A DNA stretch of 47,553 nt from Verrucomicrobiota bacterium (GCA_018969605.1 JAGWXY010000009.1:1-47553), one strand, 5' to 3'; counted from the first letter of the stretch, positions 8,131 to 17,684 are shown. The notes: generated by a model from the letters alone, not told the origin. Numbers and translations are program-made.

Positions 8131-10059
8131 GTGACCTCTTCGTTCCAAGTCCGCTGCATCGCCCTTCTTACGATCCTCGTGATCGGGTTGAGTGTGCTCT
8201 CGTGGCGGCTTGTGCAGATCCAGTTGGTTGATCGCCAGCGTTATGCGGAGAGCTCGCGCAAGGCGTTTCACCGCATCGAAAAACTTCCGGCGGTGCGTGG
8301 CATGATTGTCGATAGCCGCGAGGAACCGATCGCCAAGAGCATTCCTGTTTCGACGCTTTTCCTTGATCGCAAGCACATCGATGACCCGAAGCAGGCGAGT
8401 TATGGTCTTGCCTGCAAAGAGCTGAGCGCGACTGAAGGCTGGGATCGATTGGACTCGGCCGCGCGGAAGCGGCAAATTGTCAGCCTGCGCGGGGAAATCC
8501 TCGAGCGCGACACCGGCGAGGAAATCGTGCGCAAGCATCGGGAATATGCCGTGAGCGTTTTGGCAAGGCCGCTTGGCATGAAGCGCGCGGAATTGATGGA
8601 CAAGATCCAGAAAAGCAAAGGCAATTGGTTTCCGCTCGCCAAGGATCTGCCGGAAGATGTCGCCGATGGACTCCGCGAAACCATCGACCGCAATTACCTT
8701 CAAGGATTCGAATTTCAAAATTCCATCAAACGCTGGTACACTTCGCCCAACCTCGCAACGCACCTGATCGGATTCACCGGTGAGGCCGCGAAGCTGAACG
8801 AAGAAGAGGGCAAGATCGAGACCAAGGTCGTAGGGCGCTTCGGCATTGAGCAGGCGATGCAGGAATATCTCGCCGGCCGTGATGGGTGGCGCCAGCACCA
8901 CCGCGATGCGCGCGGGCTGGTTGTGCCCGGCAATTCCGCCAGTCTCTTGCCGCCGCGCGCGGGACTCAATGTGCAGCTCACCATCGACATGGGATTGCAG
9001 GCAATCGTCGAGGAGGAAATGGAGGCCTGCCTCGCGGAATTCCAATCCGAGCGTGGAGCCGTCATTCTGATGAATCCCAAAAATGGCGAGATCCTCGCGC
9101 TGGCAAGCAGACCGCACTTTGATCTCAATCATCGCAAGGATATCGCGCAGAACGGATTCAACTTTGCCACGCAAGCGATCTACGAGCCAGGATCGACATT
9201 CAAGATTGTGGCCTGCGCGGGCGTGCTCAACGAAGGTCTCGCCAAGCCAACAACGCAGGTTTTCTGTCACAATGGTTTGTATTCCGAAGGCGGCTTCACC
9301 GTGCCGGATCATCACCCTTACGGCAGTCTCACGCTCGAGGGAGTGCTTGCGAAGTCGAGCAACATCGGTGCTTACAAATTCGCAAAACAACTCGGATCCA
9401 AGCGCTTTTACGACTATGTTTCGCGCTGGGGCTTCGGTCGCAAAACCGGCATCATGCTAGGCAATGAAAGCTCGGGCATCGCGCGCAACACCAACAATCC
9501 CGTCGACTTCTCGCGCGCGAGTTATGGCTACGCGCTCAATGTCACGCCCTTGCAAATGGCTTGCGCGTACGCAGTGATCGGCGGCGACGGCCGCTTGCTC
9601 AAACCAAAAATCGTCAAATCACTCGTCGCCAATGACGGCACGGTGGTGGAAACATTTCCCGAAGAAGAAATTTGCCGCGTGCTCAAGCCCGAGACGGCAA
9701 GGCAGATGCGCGAGGCAATGATCAAGACCATCGAGCCCGGAGGCACCGCGACACTAGCCGCCGTGCCAGGCTACAAAGTTTCCGGCAAGACCGGCACCGC
9801 CAAGCGCCACAACCCGAATGGCTCGGGCTACCTCAACAACAGCTACACTGTTTCCTTCGCCGGCATGATGCCCGCACACGATCCGGCCTTTGTCGGCGTG
9901 GTGGTGATCGACGATCCTAAGACGAACAAAGTGTCGCGTTATGGCGGCACCATCGCCGCCCCAGCCTTTGGCCGCATCGCTGCACGCGCTGCCACTTATT
10001 TGAACCTGCCACCCACCGAACCCGTGAATCCCTCGCTGACGAAGGTCGCCAAACCATGA
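8131..10059 (+). CDS. ftsI: peptidoglycan transpeptidase FtsI (PBP3)
   Basis: Division-specific class B penicillin-binding protein (642 aa). It starts at GTG and has one N-terminal transmembrane anchor (residues 9-30), a dimerisation domain with the RGMIVDSR motif, then the transpeptidase domain. The active-site motifs are complete: STFK at 355-358 with catalytic Ser355, SSN at 409-411 and KTGT at 553-556. It cross-links septal peptidoglycan together with FtsW, encoded later in the cluster. It is 3 bases after ftsL and overlaps murE by 4 bases. No PASTA domain is seen at the C-terminus, unlike the sporulation-type paralogs. Confidence 0.95.
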   Translation: MTSSFQVRCIALLTILVIGLSVLSWRLVQIQLVDRQRYAESSRKAFHRIEKLPAVRGMIVDSREEPIAKSIPVSTLFLDRKHIDDPKQASYGLACKELSATEGWDRLDSAARKRQIVSLRGEILERDTGEEIVRKHREYAVSVLARPLGMKRAELMDKIQKSKGNWFPLAKDLPEDVADGLRETIDRNYLQGFEFQNSIKRWYTSPNLATHLIGFTGEAAKLNEEEGKIETKVVGRFGIEQAMQEYLAGRDGWRQHHRDARGLVVPGNSASLLPPRAGLNVQLTIDMGLQAIVEEEMEACLAEFQSERGAVILMNPKNGEILALASRPHFDLNHRKDIAQNGFNFATQAIYEPGSTFKIVACAGVLNEGLAKPTTQVFCHNGLYSEGGFTVPDHHPYGSLTLEGVLAKSSNIGAYKFAKQLGSKRFYDYVSRWGFGRKTGIMLGNESSGIARNTNNPVDFSRASYGYALNVTPLQMACAYAVIGGDGRLLKPKIVKSLVANDGTVVETFPEEEICRVLKPETARQMREAMIKTIEPGGTATLAAVPGYKVSGKTGTAKRHNPNGSGYLNNSYTVSFAGMMPAHDPAFVGVVVIDDPKTNKVSRYGGTIAAPAFGRIAARAATYLNLPPTEPVNPSLTKVAKP

Positions 10060-11555
10060 TTCTGAAGCAACTCGTCGCCAGCCTTGCACGCGTCACCGCC
10101 TCCGGGCCGATGGACGCGGAGATCCTCTCGCTTACCGCATCATCCAAAGAAGTTGGCCCCGGCGTGATGTTTGCCGCGATCCGCGGCAGCGCAAATGATG
10201 GTCATCGTTTCATCGATGATGCCTTGTCAGCCGGCGCTTCGGCGATCCTTGCCGAGACCGCGCCGCCGAGTGACTTTGGAAATACGGTGGCATGGCTGCA
10301 TGTGCCCGACAGCCGTGCGGCGCTTGCCGAAATGGCATCGGCGTTGGCGGGCCATCCGTGGCGCGACCTCGCGATGGCTGGAGTGACCGGCACCAATGGG
10401 AAAACGACCACCGCGTTTCTCATTCATCATGTGATGAAAACCGAATGGCACCGCGCGGGATTGCTCGGCACCGTGTTGGTCGACGATGGCGAAACAGTTT
10501 CGTCCGCCACGCACACCACGCCCGATCCGGTGGCGCTTTTGCAATTGATCGCCCGCATGCGCGACCACGGGTGTCGTGGTGTGGCGATGGAAGTTTCCTC
10601 GCACGGCATTCATCAAAAGCGCGTGGCATCGATCGGATTTGATGCCTGCGTTTTTACCAACCTAAGCCAGGATCATCTCGATTATCATGGCACGATGGAC
10701 GCGTACTTCCGCGCCAAGGCCGATTGGTTTCATGCGCTTGCCGCCGACCCGCACGGCAAAAAACCGGTGGCGGTGATCAACACCGATGATTCGTTCGGCG
10801 CCGAACTTGCGAATGAGCTTGATGGCAAAATGCCGCTCATTCGATTTGGCTTCGGCGTGCATTGCGACTTCCGCGCCAACAACTTCATGCAATCGGCGCG
10901 CGGCATGGAGTTCGAGCTGGCGACCAAGGGGAAATCCTATCTCGTGCGTGCGCCATTGATCGGTCGCTTCAATGCTTACAATTTGCTCGCGGCCTTAGCG
11001 GCGTCCCATGCTTGCGGGATCCGCCCGCGCGAAGCGGTGGCCGCGTTGGCGCATGCGCCGCAAGTGCCGGGCCGCATGGAAAATGTGGGCAATGCCGGCG
11101 GTGCAACGGTGTTTGTCGATTACGCTCACACGCCCGATGCCTTGGAAAACGCATGCCGCACGCTCAAGGAGCTCAACCCGCGCCGCCTGATCACCGTCTT
11201 CGGCTGCGGCGGTGATCGCGATCGCGGCAAGCGTCCGCTCATGGCTGCCGCGGCTGCTCGTCACAGCGATGCCTGTGTATTGACCTCGGACAATCCGCGC
11301 TCGGAAGACCCGCTTGCGATCCTGCGCGAAATGGAGGCAGGCATCGGTGGCAAAAATCATCGCAGCATCGCCGATCGCGCCGAGGCGATTTCATTTGCCG
11401 TGCAAAACTCGCTCTCCGGCGACATCATTCTCGTCGCCGGTAAGGGCCACGAGACGAGCCAGCAATTTTCCGACCACGCCGTCGAATTCGACGACCGCAA
11501 GCACGCCGCCAAGGCCTTGCGCGACAGAGCCCAAGCTATTTCCGCCAACCGATGA
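10056..11555 (+). CDS. murE: UDP-MurNAc-L-Ala-D-Glu--2,6-diaminopimelate ligase
   Basis: Cytoplasmic Mur ligase adding the third stem residue (499 aa). The ATP-binding loop GVTGTNGKTT lies at 109-118. The C-terminal domain holds DNPR at 412-415 followed by SEDP. This motif is known to select meso-diaminopimelate over lysine, so the organism should make A1-gamma type peptidoglycan. Other family segments include the carbamylated-Lys region around FRAKADWFH and HTPDALEN. It overlaps both ftsI and murF by 4 bases. Confidence 0.96.
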   Translation: MILKQLVASLARVTASGPMDAEILSLTASSKEVGPGVMFAAIRGSANDGHRFIDDALSAGASAILAETAPPSDFGNTVAWLHVPDSRAALAEMASALAGHPWRDLAMAGVTGTNGKTTTAFLIHHVMKTEWHRAGLLGTVLVDDGETVSSATHTTPDPVALLQLIARMRDHGCRGVAMEVSSHGIHQKRVASIGFDACVFTNLSQDHLDYHGTMDAYFRAKADWFHALAADPHGKKPVAVINTDDSFGAELANELDGKMPLIRFGFGVHCDFRANNFMQSARGMEFELATKGKSYLVRAPLIGRFNAYNLLAALAASHACGIRPREAVAALAHAPQVPGRMENVGNAGGATVFVDYAHTPDALENACRTLKELNPRRLITVFGCGGDRDRGKRPLMAAAAARHSDACVLTSDNPRSEDPLAILREMEAGIGGKNHRSIADRAEAISFAVQNSLSGDIILVAGKGHETSQQFSDHAVEFDDRKHAAKALRDRAQAISANR

Positions 11556-12916
11556 AGCCACTCAGCGCCCAACAGATCGCGGAAGTCCTCGGCGCTGATG
11601 TCGCCGCGGGAGATCCAGCCGCGGTCGTGTGCGCCGGCGTCTCGACCGACACGCGCAAGCTGCCTGCCGGATGTGCGTTCTTCGCGCTGCGCGGTGAGAA
11701 CTTCGATGGCGATGCCTTTGCGGCGGATGCCTTGGCTGCCGGTGCGGCGCTCGTCGTTGTGCAGCGATGGAGTGGAAATTGCCCTGCAGGCGCGGCGGTG
11801 ATCGTCGTGCCGGACACACTCGCCGCATTGCAACGCCTTGCTTACTGGTGGCGCAGGCAGCTCGACATTCCGATCGTTTGCATCACCGGCTCGAATGGCA
11901 AGACCAGCACCAAGGATCTCACCACCGCGGTACTATCGCAGCGTTTTCGCGTCTCATCCACCAAGGGCAACCTCAACAATCACATCGGACTTCCACTCAC
12001 GGTGTTGGCGACGACATTGGAAGATCAAGCCGCCGTTTGGGAAATCGGCATGAACCATGCGGGCGAGCTCGCGCCCTTGTGCAAAATTGCGCAGCCGAAG
12101 TATGGCATCATCACCAACATCGGCACCGCGCACATCGAGCATCTCGGATCGCGCGATGCGATCGCCGAGGAAAAAGGAACGCTGGCCCGCGCGTTACCCG
12201 AGGATGGGATTCTGTTTATTCCCGCCATCTGCGATTATCATGATTTCCTGCGCAAAAGAACCAAAGCCGCGCTGGTATCGGTAGGCGCAGGTCGCGGCAT
12301 CGTGCGTGCCGAAAACCTGCACCTCGAGCCGGACCGCAGCCACTTCACTCTCGTGATCGAAGGCGACGGCCATGCCGAAGTTTGCCTGCCGTTGCCCGGT
12401 CGCCACATGGTCATCAACGCCCTGCTCGCGGCCGCAGTCGGATGGAGGCTCGGCATGCGGCCGTGCGAAATTGCCTCTGGCTTGAACGAGGCGAAAATTT
12501 CCAGCGGCCGACTTGCGCGACGCGTGGTCGATGGCGTGACGATCATCGACGACACCTACAATGCGAATCCCGAGTCTATGGCCGCAGCGATTGAAACGCT
12601 GGCCGAGGCGCCGATGCCCAATGGCGCGCGACGCTTTGTGGTGCTTGGCCGCATGGGCGAGCTCGGCATTCATGGTCCGGCCGCGCACCATCAGATTGGC
12701 AAACTCGCGGCAAGCCGCGACCTTGTGGTCATCGCCGCCGGCGAAGGTGCCGAGGGCATCGCCGAAGGCGCGGGCGGCGCAAAACATTTTCCCGTACTTG
12801 CCGATGCCGCGAAATGGCTCGCGGCGGAGGTCAAGCCCGGCGACGCGGTGCTCTTCAAGGGCAGCCGCTCCGCCACCATCGAGCGCGTGATGAACGCCGC
12901 ATTCCCACCAAACTGA
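11552..12916 (+). CDS. murF: UDP-MurNAc-tripeptide--D-Ala-D-Ala ligase
   Basis: Mur ligase that adds D-Ala-D-Ala to complete the pentapeptide (454 aa). The N-terminal substrate domain has GVSTDTRKLPAGCAFFALRGENFDG, the ATP loop is CITGSNGKTSTKD (near residue 109), and EIGMNHAGELAPL and IDDTYNANPESM are MurF hallmarks. The ATG overlaps the murE stop by 4 bases, and its own TGA shares one base with the mraY ATG. No irregularity was seen. Confidence 0.95.
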   Translation: MKPLSAQQIAEVLGADVAAGDPAAVVCAGVSTDTRKLPAGCAFFALRGENFDGDAFAADALAAGAALVVVQRWSGNCPAGAAVIVVPDTLAALQRLAYWWRRQLDIPIVCITGSNGKTSTKDLTTAVLSQRFRVSSTKGNLNNHIGLPLTVLATTLEDQAAVWEIGMNHAGELAPLCKIAQPKYGIITNIGTAHIEHLGSRDAIAEEKGTLARALPEDGILFIPAICDYHDFLRKRTKAALVSVGAGRGIVRAENLHLEPDRSHFTLVIEGDGHAEVCLPLPGRHMVINALLAAAVGWRLGMRPCEIASGLNEAKISSGRLARRVVDGVTIIDDTYNANPESMAAAIETLAEAPMPNGARRFVVLGRMGELGIHGPAAHHQIGKLAASRDLVVIAAGEGAEGIAEGAGGAKHFPVLADAAKWLAAEVKPGDAVLFKGSRSATIERVMNAAFPPN

Positions 12917-14133
12917 TGTTACCCGCGATTTACGATTTTTGGTTCCAAGCCTTCGTGGCCGAAAAGGCAGCAGGCCAACAAGGCTGGGCCCACGCGTTTT
13001 CATTTCTCAACCTTTTTCAATACATCACCTTCCGCGCTGCGGGCGCAGGCATTCTGGCCTTCCTGCTCTCGCTGATCTTCGGGCCGCGAGTTATCCGGCG
13101 CCTCATTTCGCTGAAGTTGGGTCAGCCGCTGCGCACGGCGGAAGAAGTCCACAAGCTCGCGGAACTCCATGGCGGCAAGCTCGGCACACCAACGATGGGC
13201 GGGGTGCTGATCCTTGGATCGGTGATCATTGCGACATTGATCTGCGCGCGTCCGCTCAATCCTTTTGTCGCGGTGTGCGCTTGCACGATGGCGGCCTGCG
13301 GATTGCTTGGTTTTTGCGATGATTACAAAAAGGTGCGCGAAAAAAAATCCGATGGTCTGAGCAGCCGCACGAAATTGTTCTGGCAGCTGGTGATCGCGCT
13401 GGTGGCGGCCTTGTTCATCTATTACAAGCCGGAGATCTCGGGTCATGGAGTCGATGCAACTCGTCTCGCCAACAACGAGGCCGGCTTCATGCTTGGGCGC
13501 GGCAAGTCGATCGGCATCGATGCGATTTGTTTTCCTCTTTTCAAAACGCCGCTGCTGGAGCTTGGCCTTTTCATCATTCCGTTCTTCGCGTGGATCATCA
13601 TCGGATGTTCGAACGCGGTGAACCTCACCGATGGCCTCGACGGCCTTGCCACCGGTTGCACGATCAGCACCGCGCTTGCTTACGCGTTGCTCGCCTACCT
13701 TGCCGGGCACTATTTCATGGCGGTCGAGTACCTTGTGATCCCGCACAACCTTTACATCGGCGAGCTTGCCGTGTTCCTGATGGCGCTGGCCGGTGCGGGT
13801 TTCGGTTTCCTTTGGTTCAACTGCCACCCGGCCAAGGTTTTCATGGGCGATACCGGATCACTCGCGATTGGCGGCGCGCTCGGCACTGCGGCGATCTGCA
13901 CGAAGCAGGAACTTCTGCTGGTCATCATCGGCGGCGTCTTCGTGATGGAGGCAATGTCGGTGATCCTGCAGGTCGGCAGTTTCAAACTTCGCAAGAAGCG
14001 CATCTTCAAGATGTCGCCGATCCACCATCACTTCGAACTGCTCGGTTGGCATGAGAGCCAGGTGATCATCCGCTTCTGGATTCTATCGATCATGCTCGCG
14101 CTGTTCGGTCTCGCCATTTTGAAAATCGTTTGA
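12916..14133 (+). CDS. mraY: phospho-N-acetylmuramoyl-pentapeptide-transferase
   Basis: Polytopic membrane enzyme (405 aa) that transfers phospho-MurNAc-pentapeptide to undecaprenyl phosphate to form lipid I. Motifs seen are GTPTMGG, the catalytic CDDYKK, NLTDGLDGLA, MGDTGSLAIGG and the HHHFELLGWHES loop near the C-terminus, with about ten hydrophobic segments between. The ATG at 12916 overlaps the last base of the murF stop. An upstream in-frame start would lie deep inside murF and is rejected. Confidence 0.96.
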   Translation: MLPAIYDFWFQAFVAEKAAGQQGWAHAFSFLNLFQYITFRAAGAGILAFLLSLIFGPRVIRRLISLKLGQPLRTAEEVHKLAELHGGKLGTPTMGGVLILGSVIIATLICARPLNPFVAVCACTMAACGLLGFCDDYKKVREKKSDGLSSRTKLFWQLVIALVAALFIYYKPEISGHGVDATRLANNEAGFMLGRGKSIGIDAICFPLFKTPLLELGLFIIPFFAWIIIGCSNAVNLTDGLDGLATGCTISTALAYALLAYLAGHYFMAVEYLVIPHNLYIGELAVFLMALAGAGFGFLWFNCHPAKVFMGDTGSLAIGGALGTAAICTKQELLLVIIGGVFVMEAMSVILQVGSFKLRKKRIFKMSPIHHHFELLGWHESQVIIRFWILSIMLALFGLAILKIV

Positions 14134-15449
14134 TGTCCATGACGCTTGCCGGAAAACATGTTGCCATTTTGGGTGCGGGTCGCAGTGGCCGGGCCGCGGC
14201 CTTGCTTGCGTTGCGCGAAGGCGCGGAGGTGTCGATCTGGGATGCGGCCGGCGATGAGGCCTTTGCGGGCATGCCCGAAGGTGTGGCGCTCCATCCTCAT
14301 GCGAACGAGGAAACCGGGCGCGGAGTCCATTGCGATTTGTTGGTCGTGAGCCCCGGGATCGACACCTATGGCCCCTATGTCGCAGCGTTTGCAACGCACG
14401 CGGGTGAGGTCATCGGCGAGGTGGAGCTCGCGTCGCGATATTACGATGGAAAAATTGTTGGCATCACCGGCACCAACGGCAAGACCACGACCACCGGCAT
14501 TGTCGGGCGCATTCTTGAACACGCAGGTCTCGGTGGCATACCTTGCGGAAATTTCGGCACGCCCTTCGCCGAAGTTGTTTTGCAATCGCATCCGCCCGCG
14601 GCTGTCGCGCTCGAGCTGAGTTCATTCCAACTCGAAACCATCCGCACGCTGCACCCGGATGTGGCGGTGTGGCTCAACTTCGCGCCGGACCACATGGATC
14701 GCTACCCGACCGTGCAGGCGTACCGTAAGGCGAAGCTGCGCATCTTTCAAAACCTCAAGCCAGACGACGTCGCGGTGATTCCTTTCAGTGGCGAACTTCC
14801 CGCGCCGACGACCAAGCCGATCACATTTTCCACAAGCGATCCCGCAGCCGATTGGTTTTCCGACGGGATTCTGATTTTCCATCGCGGCGAAGTTTGCGCC
14901 GACCTCAACCGCGACAGTTTCCTGCGCGGTCTTCACAATGCGGAAAATGCAATGGCCGCGATGGCTGCCTGCCATGCCTTGGGCGTGCCGATCGATGTGA
15001 TGCGCGAGGCGCTGCACGGCTACAATCCGCCACCGCACCGCTGTGAATTCATCCGCACACTCGACGGCGTCGAATACCTCAACGACTCGAAGGCCACCAA
15101 CCTCCACGCGCTCGAAAGCGCGCTGCGCTCGCAGGTCCGCCCAGTGGTGTTGATCGCCGGCGGCAAGGACAAGGGCCTCGACTACTCGCCGGTGCTGCCC
15201 TTGCTCGGAAAAAAGGCGCTGGCCTGCGTCACCTTCGGCCAAATAGCCCGCCCACTGGCCGAGCTTTTTTCACAAGCAGTTCACAGCGAGGCAGTTTCGA
15301 CACTGGCCGATGCGGTGAATGTCGCACGCAGTCTCGCGCCCCAAGGTTCCACGATTCTGCTCTCGCCAGGCACCTCGTCTTTTGATCAATTCTCCGGCTA
15401 TGAACAACGCGGTGACGCGTTCAGAGATCTCGTCCATCAACTCAACTGA
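14133..15449 (+). CDS. murD: UDP-MurNAc-L-alanine--D-glutamate ligase
   Basis: Mur ligase that adds D-Glu (438 aa). It has an N-terminal Rossmann-like domain (VAILGAGRSGRAAALLAL), the ATP loop GITGTNGKTTTTG, the LELSSFQLE and NFAPDHMDRY segments, and a C-terminal domain with NDSKATN and LIAGGKDKGLDY. The ATG at 14133 shares one base with the mraY stop. A second ATG two codons later (14139) is equally possible. It is the last of the tightly overlapping block, and the LysM gene follows after 7 bases. Confidence 0.95.
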   Translation: MSMTLAGKHVAILGAGRSGRAAALLALREGAEVSIWDAAGDEAFAGMPEGVALHPHANEETGRGVHCDLLVVSPGIDTYGPYVAAFATHAGEVIGEVELASRYYDGKIVGITGTNGKTTTTGIVGRILEHAGLGGIPCGNFGTPFAEVVLQSHPPAAVALELSSFQLETIRTLHPDVAVWLNFAPDHMDRYPTVQAYRKAKLRIFQNLKPDDVAVIPFSGELPAPTTKPITFSTSDPAADWFSDGILIFHRGEVCADLNRDSFLRGLHNAENAMAAMAACHALGVPIDVMREALHGYNPPPHRCEFIRTLDGVEYLNDSKATNLHALESALRSQVRPVVLIAGGKDKGLDYSPVLPLLGKKALACVTFGQIARPLAELFSQAVHSEAVSTLADAVNVARSLAPQGSTILLSPGTSSFDQFSGYEQRGDAFRDLVHQLN

Positions 15450-15456
15450 TACTCAT

Positions 15457-16248
15457 ATGAAATTCCAAACACTACCCGTCAGACGCCGCCCGGTTTCCAA
15501 AGGGATTTTCCACCGCCTCAGTGCCGTCACCCGCAAACGCCAACGCGTCTCCGCCAGCGCCACGATGTCGGGCATGGACATGGATGATGGCGGATCAAAA
15601 ATTTCCCGCGCGTTGACGATCATCTTTCTCATTCACATCGTCGCGATCGCATTGATCTTCATCCACCAGCGTTTTCTCGATGGTCGCCCGAAGGAAAGCA
15701 CCCGCGCTGTCACGCGTGAGGCCGCCACAGCTGCGGCCGCCGCCAAGACGAGCAGCGCTCCCGCCGCGCCGCTCGCTGCGAGCAGCGGTAAGACTCATGT
15801 TACCAAGGATGGCGAAAGCTACGCATCGATCGCCCTGATGCACGGTGTGGCGGAGGCGGACCTTCGCCAGTTGAATCAAGACAAGGCCATGCGCAAAGGG
15901 CTGATCCTCAGCATTCCGGTGCAGAAAGTTGAAGTCGCCACGGTGGCTTCCGAAGCTGTCGCGGGGCCCGTGGCGCAATCCACCGATGCCGTGGTCGCCG
16001 CCCACACCACCGCCGACGAAGGCATGGTCGATGCGGTGCCGGTCGATGTGAGCGCCGCGCCCAAAGCGAAGGCCATCGTGGAAAACGAAAGCCCCAAAGC
16101 CTCGGGCAAGACCCATCTGGTCAAGAAGGGCGACACGATCACCAAGATAGCCAAGCAGTACAAGGTCACGCAAGACGCGCTGATGAGCGCCAATTCCATC
16201 ACCGATCCCACCAAGCTCAAAGCGGGTGCGAATCTGGTGATTCCGTGA
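15457..16248 (+). CDS. membrane-anchored LysM peptidoglycan-binding protein
   Basis: A 263-aa protein with a basic cytoplasmic N-terminus, one transmembrane helix at about residues 50-70 (ALTIIFLIHIVAIALIFI) and an Ala-rich linker. It then has two LysM-type modules. The first (THVTKDGESYASIALMHGV) is divergent. The second (THLVKKGDTITKIAKQYKV to LVIP) is canonical and ends the protein. LysM modules are known to bind peptidoglycan glycan chains. Its place between murD and ftsW suggests a cell wall or division role, perhaps tethering the divisome to peptidoglycan. No catalytic domain is present. It is not a standard dcw cluster member in well-studied bacteria. Confidence 0.85.
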   Translation: MKFQTLPVRRRPVSKGIFHRLSAVTRKRQRVSASATMSGMDMDDGGSKISRALTIIFLIHIVAIALIFIHQRFLDGRPKESTRAVTREAATAAAAAKTSSAPAAPLAASSGKTHVTKDGESYASIALMHGVAEADLRQLNQDKAMRKGLILSIPVQKVEVATVASEAVAGPVAQSTDAVVAAHTTADEGMVDAVPVDVSAAPKAKAIVENESPKASGKTHLVKKGDTITKIAKQYKVTQDALMSANSITDPTKLKAGANLVIP

Positions 16249-16268
16249 TGTGATTTCCACCAATTTCC

Positions 16269-17417
16269 ATGGCTCGCCATTGCTCCACCATCCTCTGCGC
16301 TGCGGTCGCCATTCTGGTTGCCCTCGGGTTGACCATGCTGGCAAGCACAAGCGCGTGGGTGAAGGGAGTCGAGGCTCCTTACCATTTCCTGCAGCGCCAA
16401 GCGGTCATGGTGATGGTCGGCCTGGTGGCTGCATTCGTGGCATCGAAGTTCTCGATGGAGTTTTATCGCAAGCTGGCACCTGCGATGTTTATTGGGGTTT
16501 GCATTCTGCTGGCGCTGTGTTTTGTGCCCGGCATCGGGATTTCAATTTACGGATCCAAGCGCTGGATTGGCGTGCCATTGATAGGCTCGTTCCAACCATC
16601 CGAGCTGGCGCGGATCGTCGTGGTCATCTGCCTTGCGGCGTGGTTCGCGCGCTGGCAGTCGGAGGTGAAAACTTTTTGGCGCGGATTTGTTTTGCCGGGC
16701 GTGATAGCGGGCATTCCGATTTTGCTGATCGCCCTTGAAACCGATGTCGGCACGGCCCTCTCACTTTCGGTATCGGTTGGAGCGATCATGTACTGCGTGG
16801 GCACAAGGCTGCGGCTCATCGTGCCGACCGCGCTGACGGCGATGACGGGTGCCTACCTCTTTGTGCGTCACAACGAAAATCGCTGGGGTCGTATCCAGGC
16901 ATGGCTGGATTTGGAAAACCCCGTGCATCAACTCGATCGCGGCATGCAGCAATGGCGGGCCTTGCTTGCCTTGGGCAATGGTGGCCCGACAGGCGTTGGC
17001 CTTGGCAACGGGGTGGAGAAATTCGGCACGCTCACCTTTGCCCATATCGACTTCATTTTCCCCGTCATCGGCGAAGAGCTTGGACTTGGTGCCACGCTGT
17101 TTGTCGTGCTTTGTTATGTGGCCATCGCGGTGGCCGGTTGCGGCATTGCCTTGCAAACCACCAGCATGTTCAGCCGCTGCATCGCGCTCGGCCTCACTTG
17201 CGTGATCGTGGTGCCCGCGATGGTGAACATCGGCGTGACCACCGCGCTGCTGCCAAATGACGGACTGCCACTGCCGTTCGTCAGCTACGGCGGCACCAGC
17301 CTCATTTTCAGCCTCGCCGCCGTCGGCATGCTAGTCGGCATCCACCGCCGCGCGCAAGTCGGCGTGACCAAAGAGTTCCCGCTCAACCGCCAGACCCGCC
17401 TCGCGGTGAGGTTGTGA
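16269..17417 (+). CDS. ftsW: SEDS peptidoglycan polymerase FtsW
   Basis: Polytopic SEDS-family glycosyltransferase (382 aa), the partner of FtsI in septal wall synthesis. The large extracytoplasmic loop has WRALLALGNGGPTGVGLGNG and AHIDFIFPVIGEELG. Other SEDS motifs are GSKRWIGVPLIGSFQPSELARI and LPLPFVSYGGTSLIF. RodA is the close paralog; the division-cluster position favours FtsW. The expected next genes (murG, murC, ftsQ, ftsA, ftsZ) do not follow. A hairpin and then a Fic gene come instead. Confidence 0.93.
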   Translation: MARHCSTILCAAVAILVALGLTMLASTSAWVKGVEAPYHFLQRQAVMVMVGLVAAFVASKFSMEFYRKLAPAMFIGVCILLALCFVPGIGISIYGSKRWIGVPLIGSFQPSELARIVVVICLAAWFARWQSEVKTFWRGFVLPGVIAGIPILLIALETDVGTALSLSVSVGAIMYCVGTRLRLIVPTALTAMTGAYLFVRHNENRWGRIQAWLDLENPVHQLDRGMQQWRALLALGNGGPTGVGLGNGVEKFGTLTFAHIDFIFPVIGEELGLGATLFVVLCYVAIAVAGCGIALQTTSMFSRCIALGLTCVIVVPAMVNIGVTTALLPNDGLPLPFVSYGGTSLIFSLAAVGMLVGIHRRAQVGVTKEFPLNRQTRLAVRL

Positions 17418-17462
17418 GTGCGAGGGGATAGACGCGTCAGCGGTCAGTTAAAGAGAAAGAGT

Positions 17463-17483
17463 AGGCCGCTTGTTCGGCTTTTT
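17463..17483 (+). terminator. weak terminator after ftsW
   Basis: A short stem AGGCCG / CGGCTT with a 6-base loop runs into five T residues. The stem is only 6 bp with one wobble, so the strength is uncertain. Its position, 46 bases after the ftsW stop, supports it as the end of the division operon. Confidence 0.5.
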
Positions 17484-17539
17484 ATCGATCATCCTTGGTC
17501 GTAGCGCAGGATAAATCGAGATGTGGAAATGAAGTCATT

Positions 17540-17675
17540 GTAACTATTTTTTCGATGAAAGTTTGATTTGTAATAATTCTTGATGCTTATCTAGGCTTTT
17601 TTGACCCAAAATCGATTATTGTAATGAATTATTCTTAATTTTTTTGATTTGTAATCATTTTTTTAATTTCGTAAT
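17540..17675 (+). promoter_or_regulatory. repeated GTAAT motifs upstream of the first fic gene
   Basis: The AT-rich stretch before the Fic gene carries GTAAC at 17540 and GTAAT at 17570, 17621, 17651 and 17671. Spacings are 30, 51, 30 and 20 bases, close to whole helical turns. Two occurrences share 13 of 14 bases (GATTTGTAATAATT at 17565 and GATTTGTAATCATT at 17646). They look like operator sites for a cooperatively binding regulator; the binding protein is unknown. Confidence 0.4.
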
Positions 17676-17684
17676 CAAAACCTC

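Noticed and set aside
7672-9390. 572-codon minus-strand ORF antisense to rsmH, ftsL and ftsI
   Set aside because: It spans three well-supported genes on the other strand and shows no protein motif.
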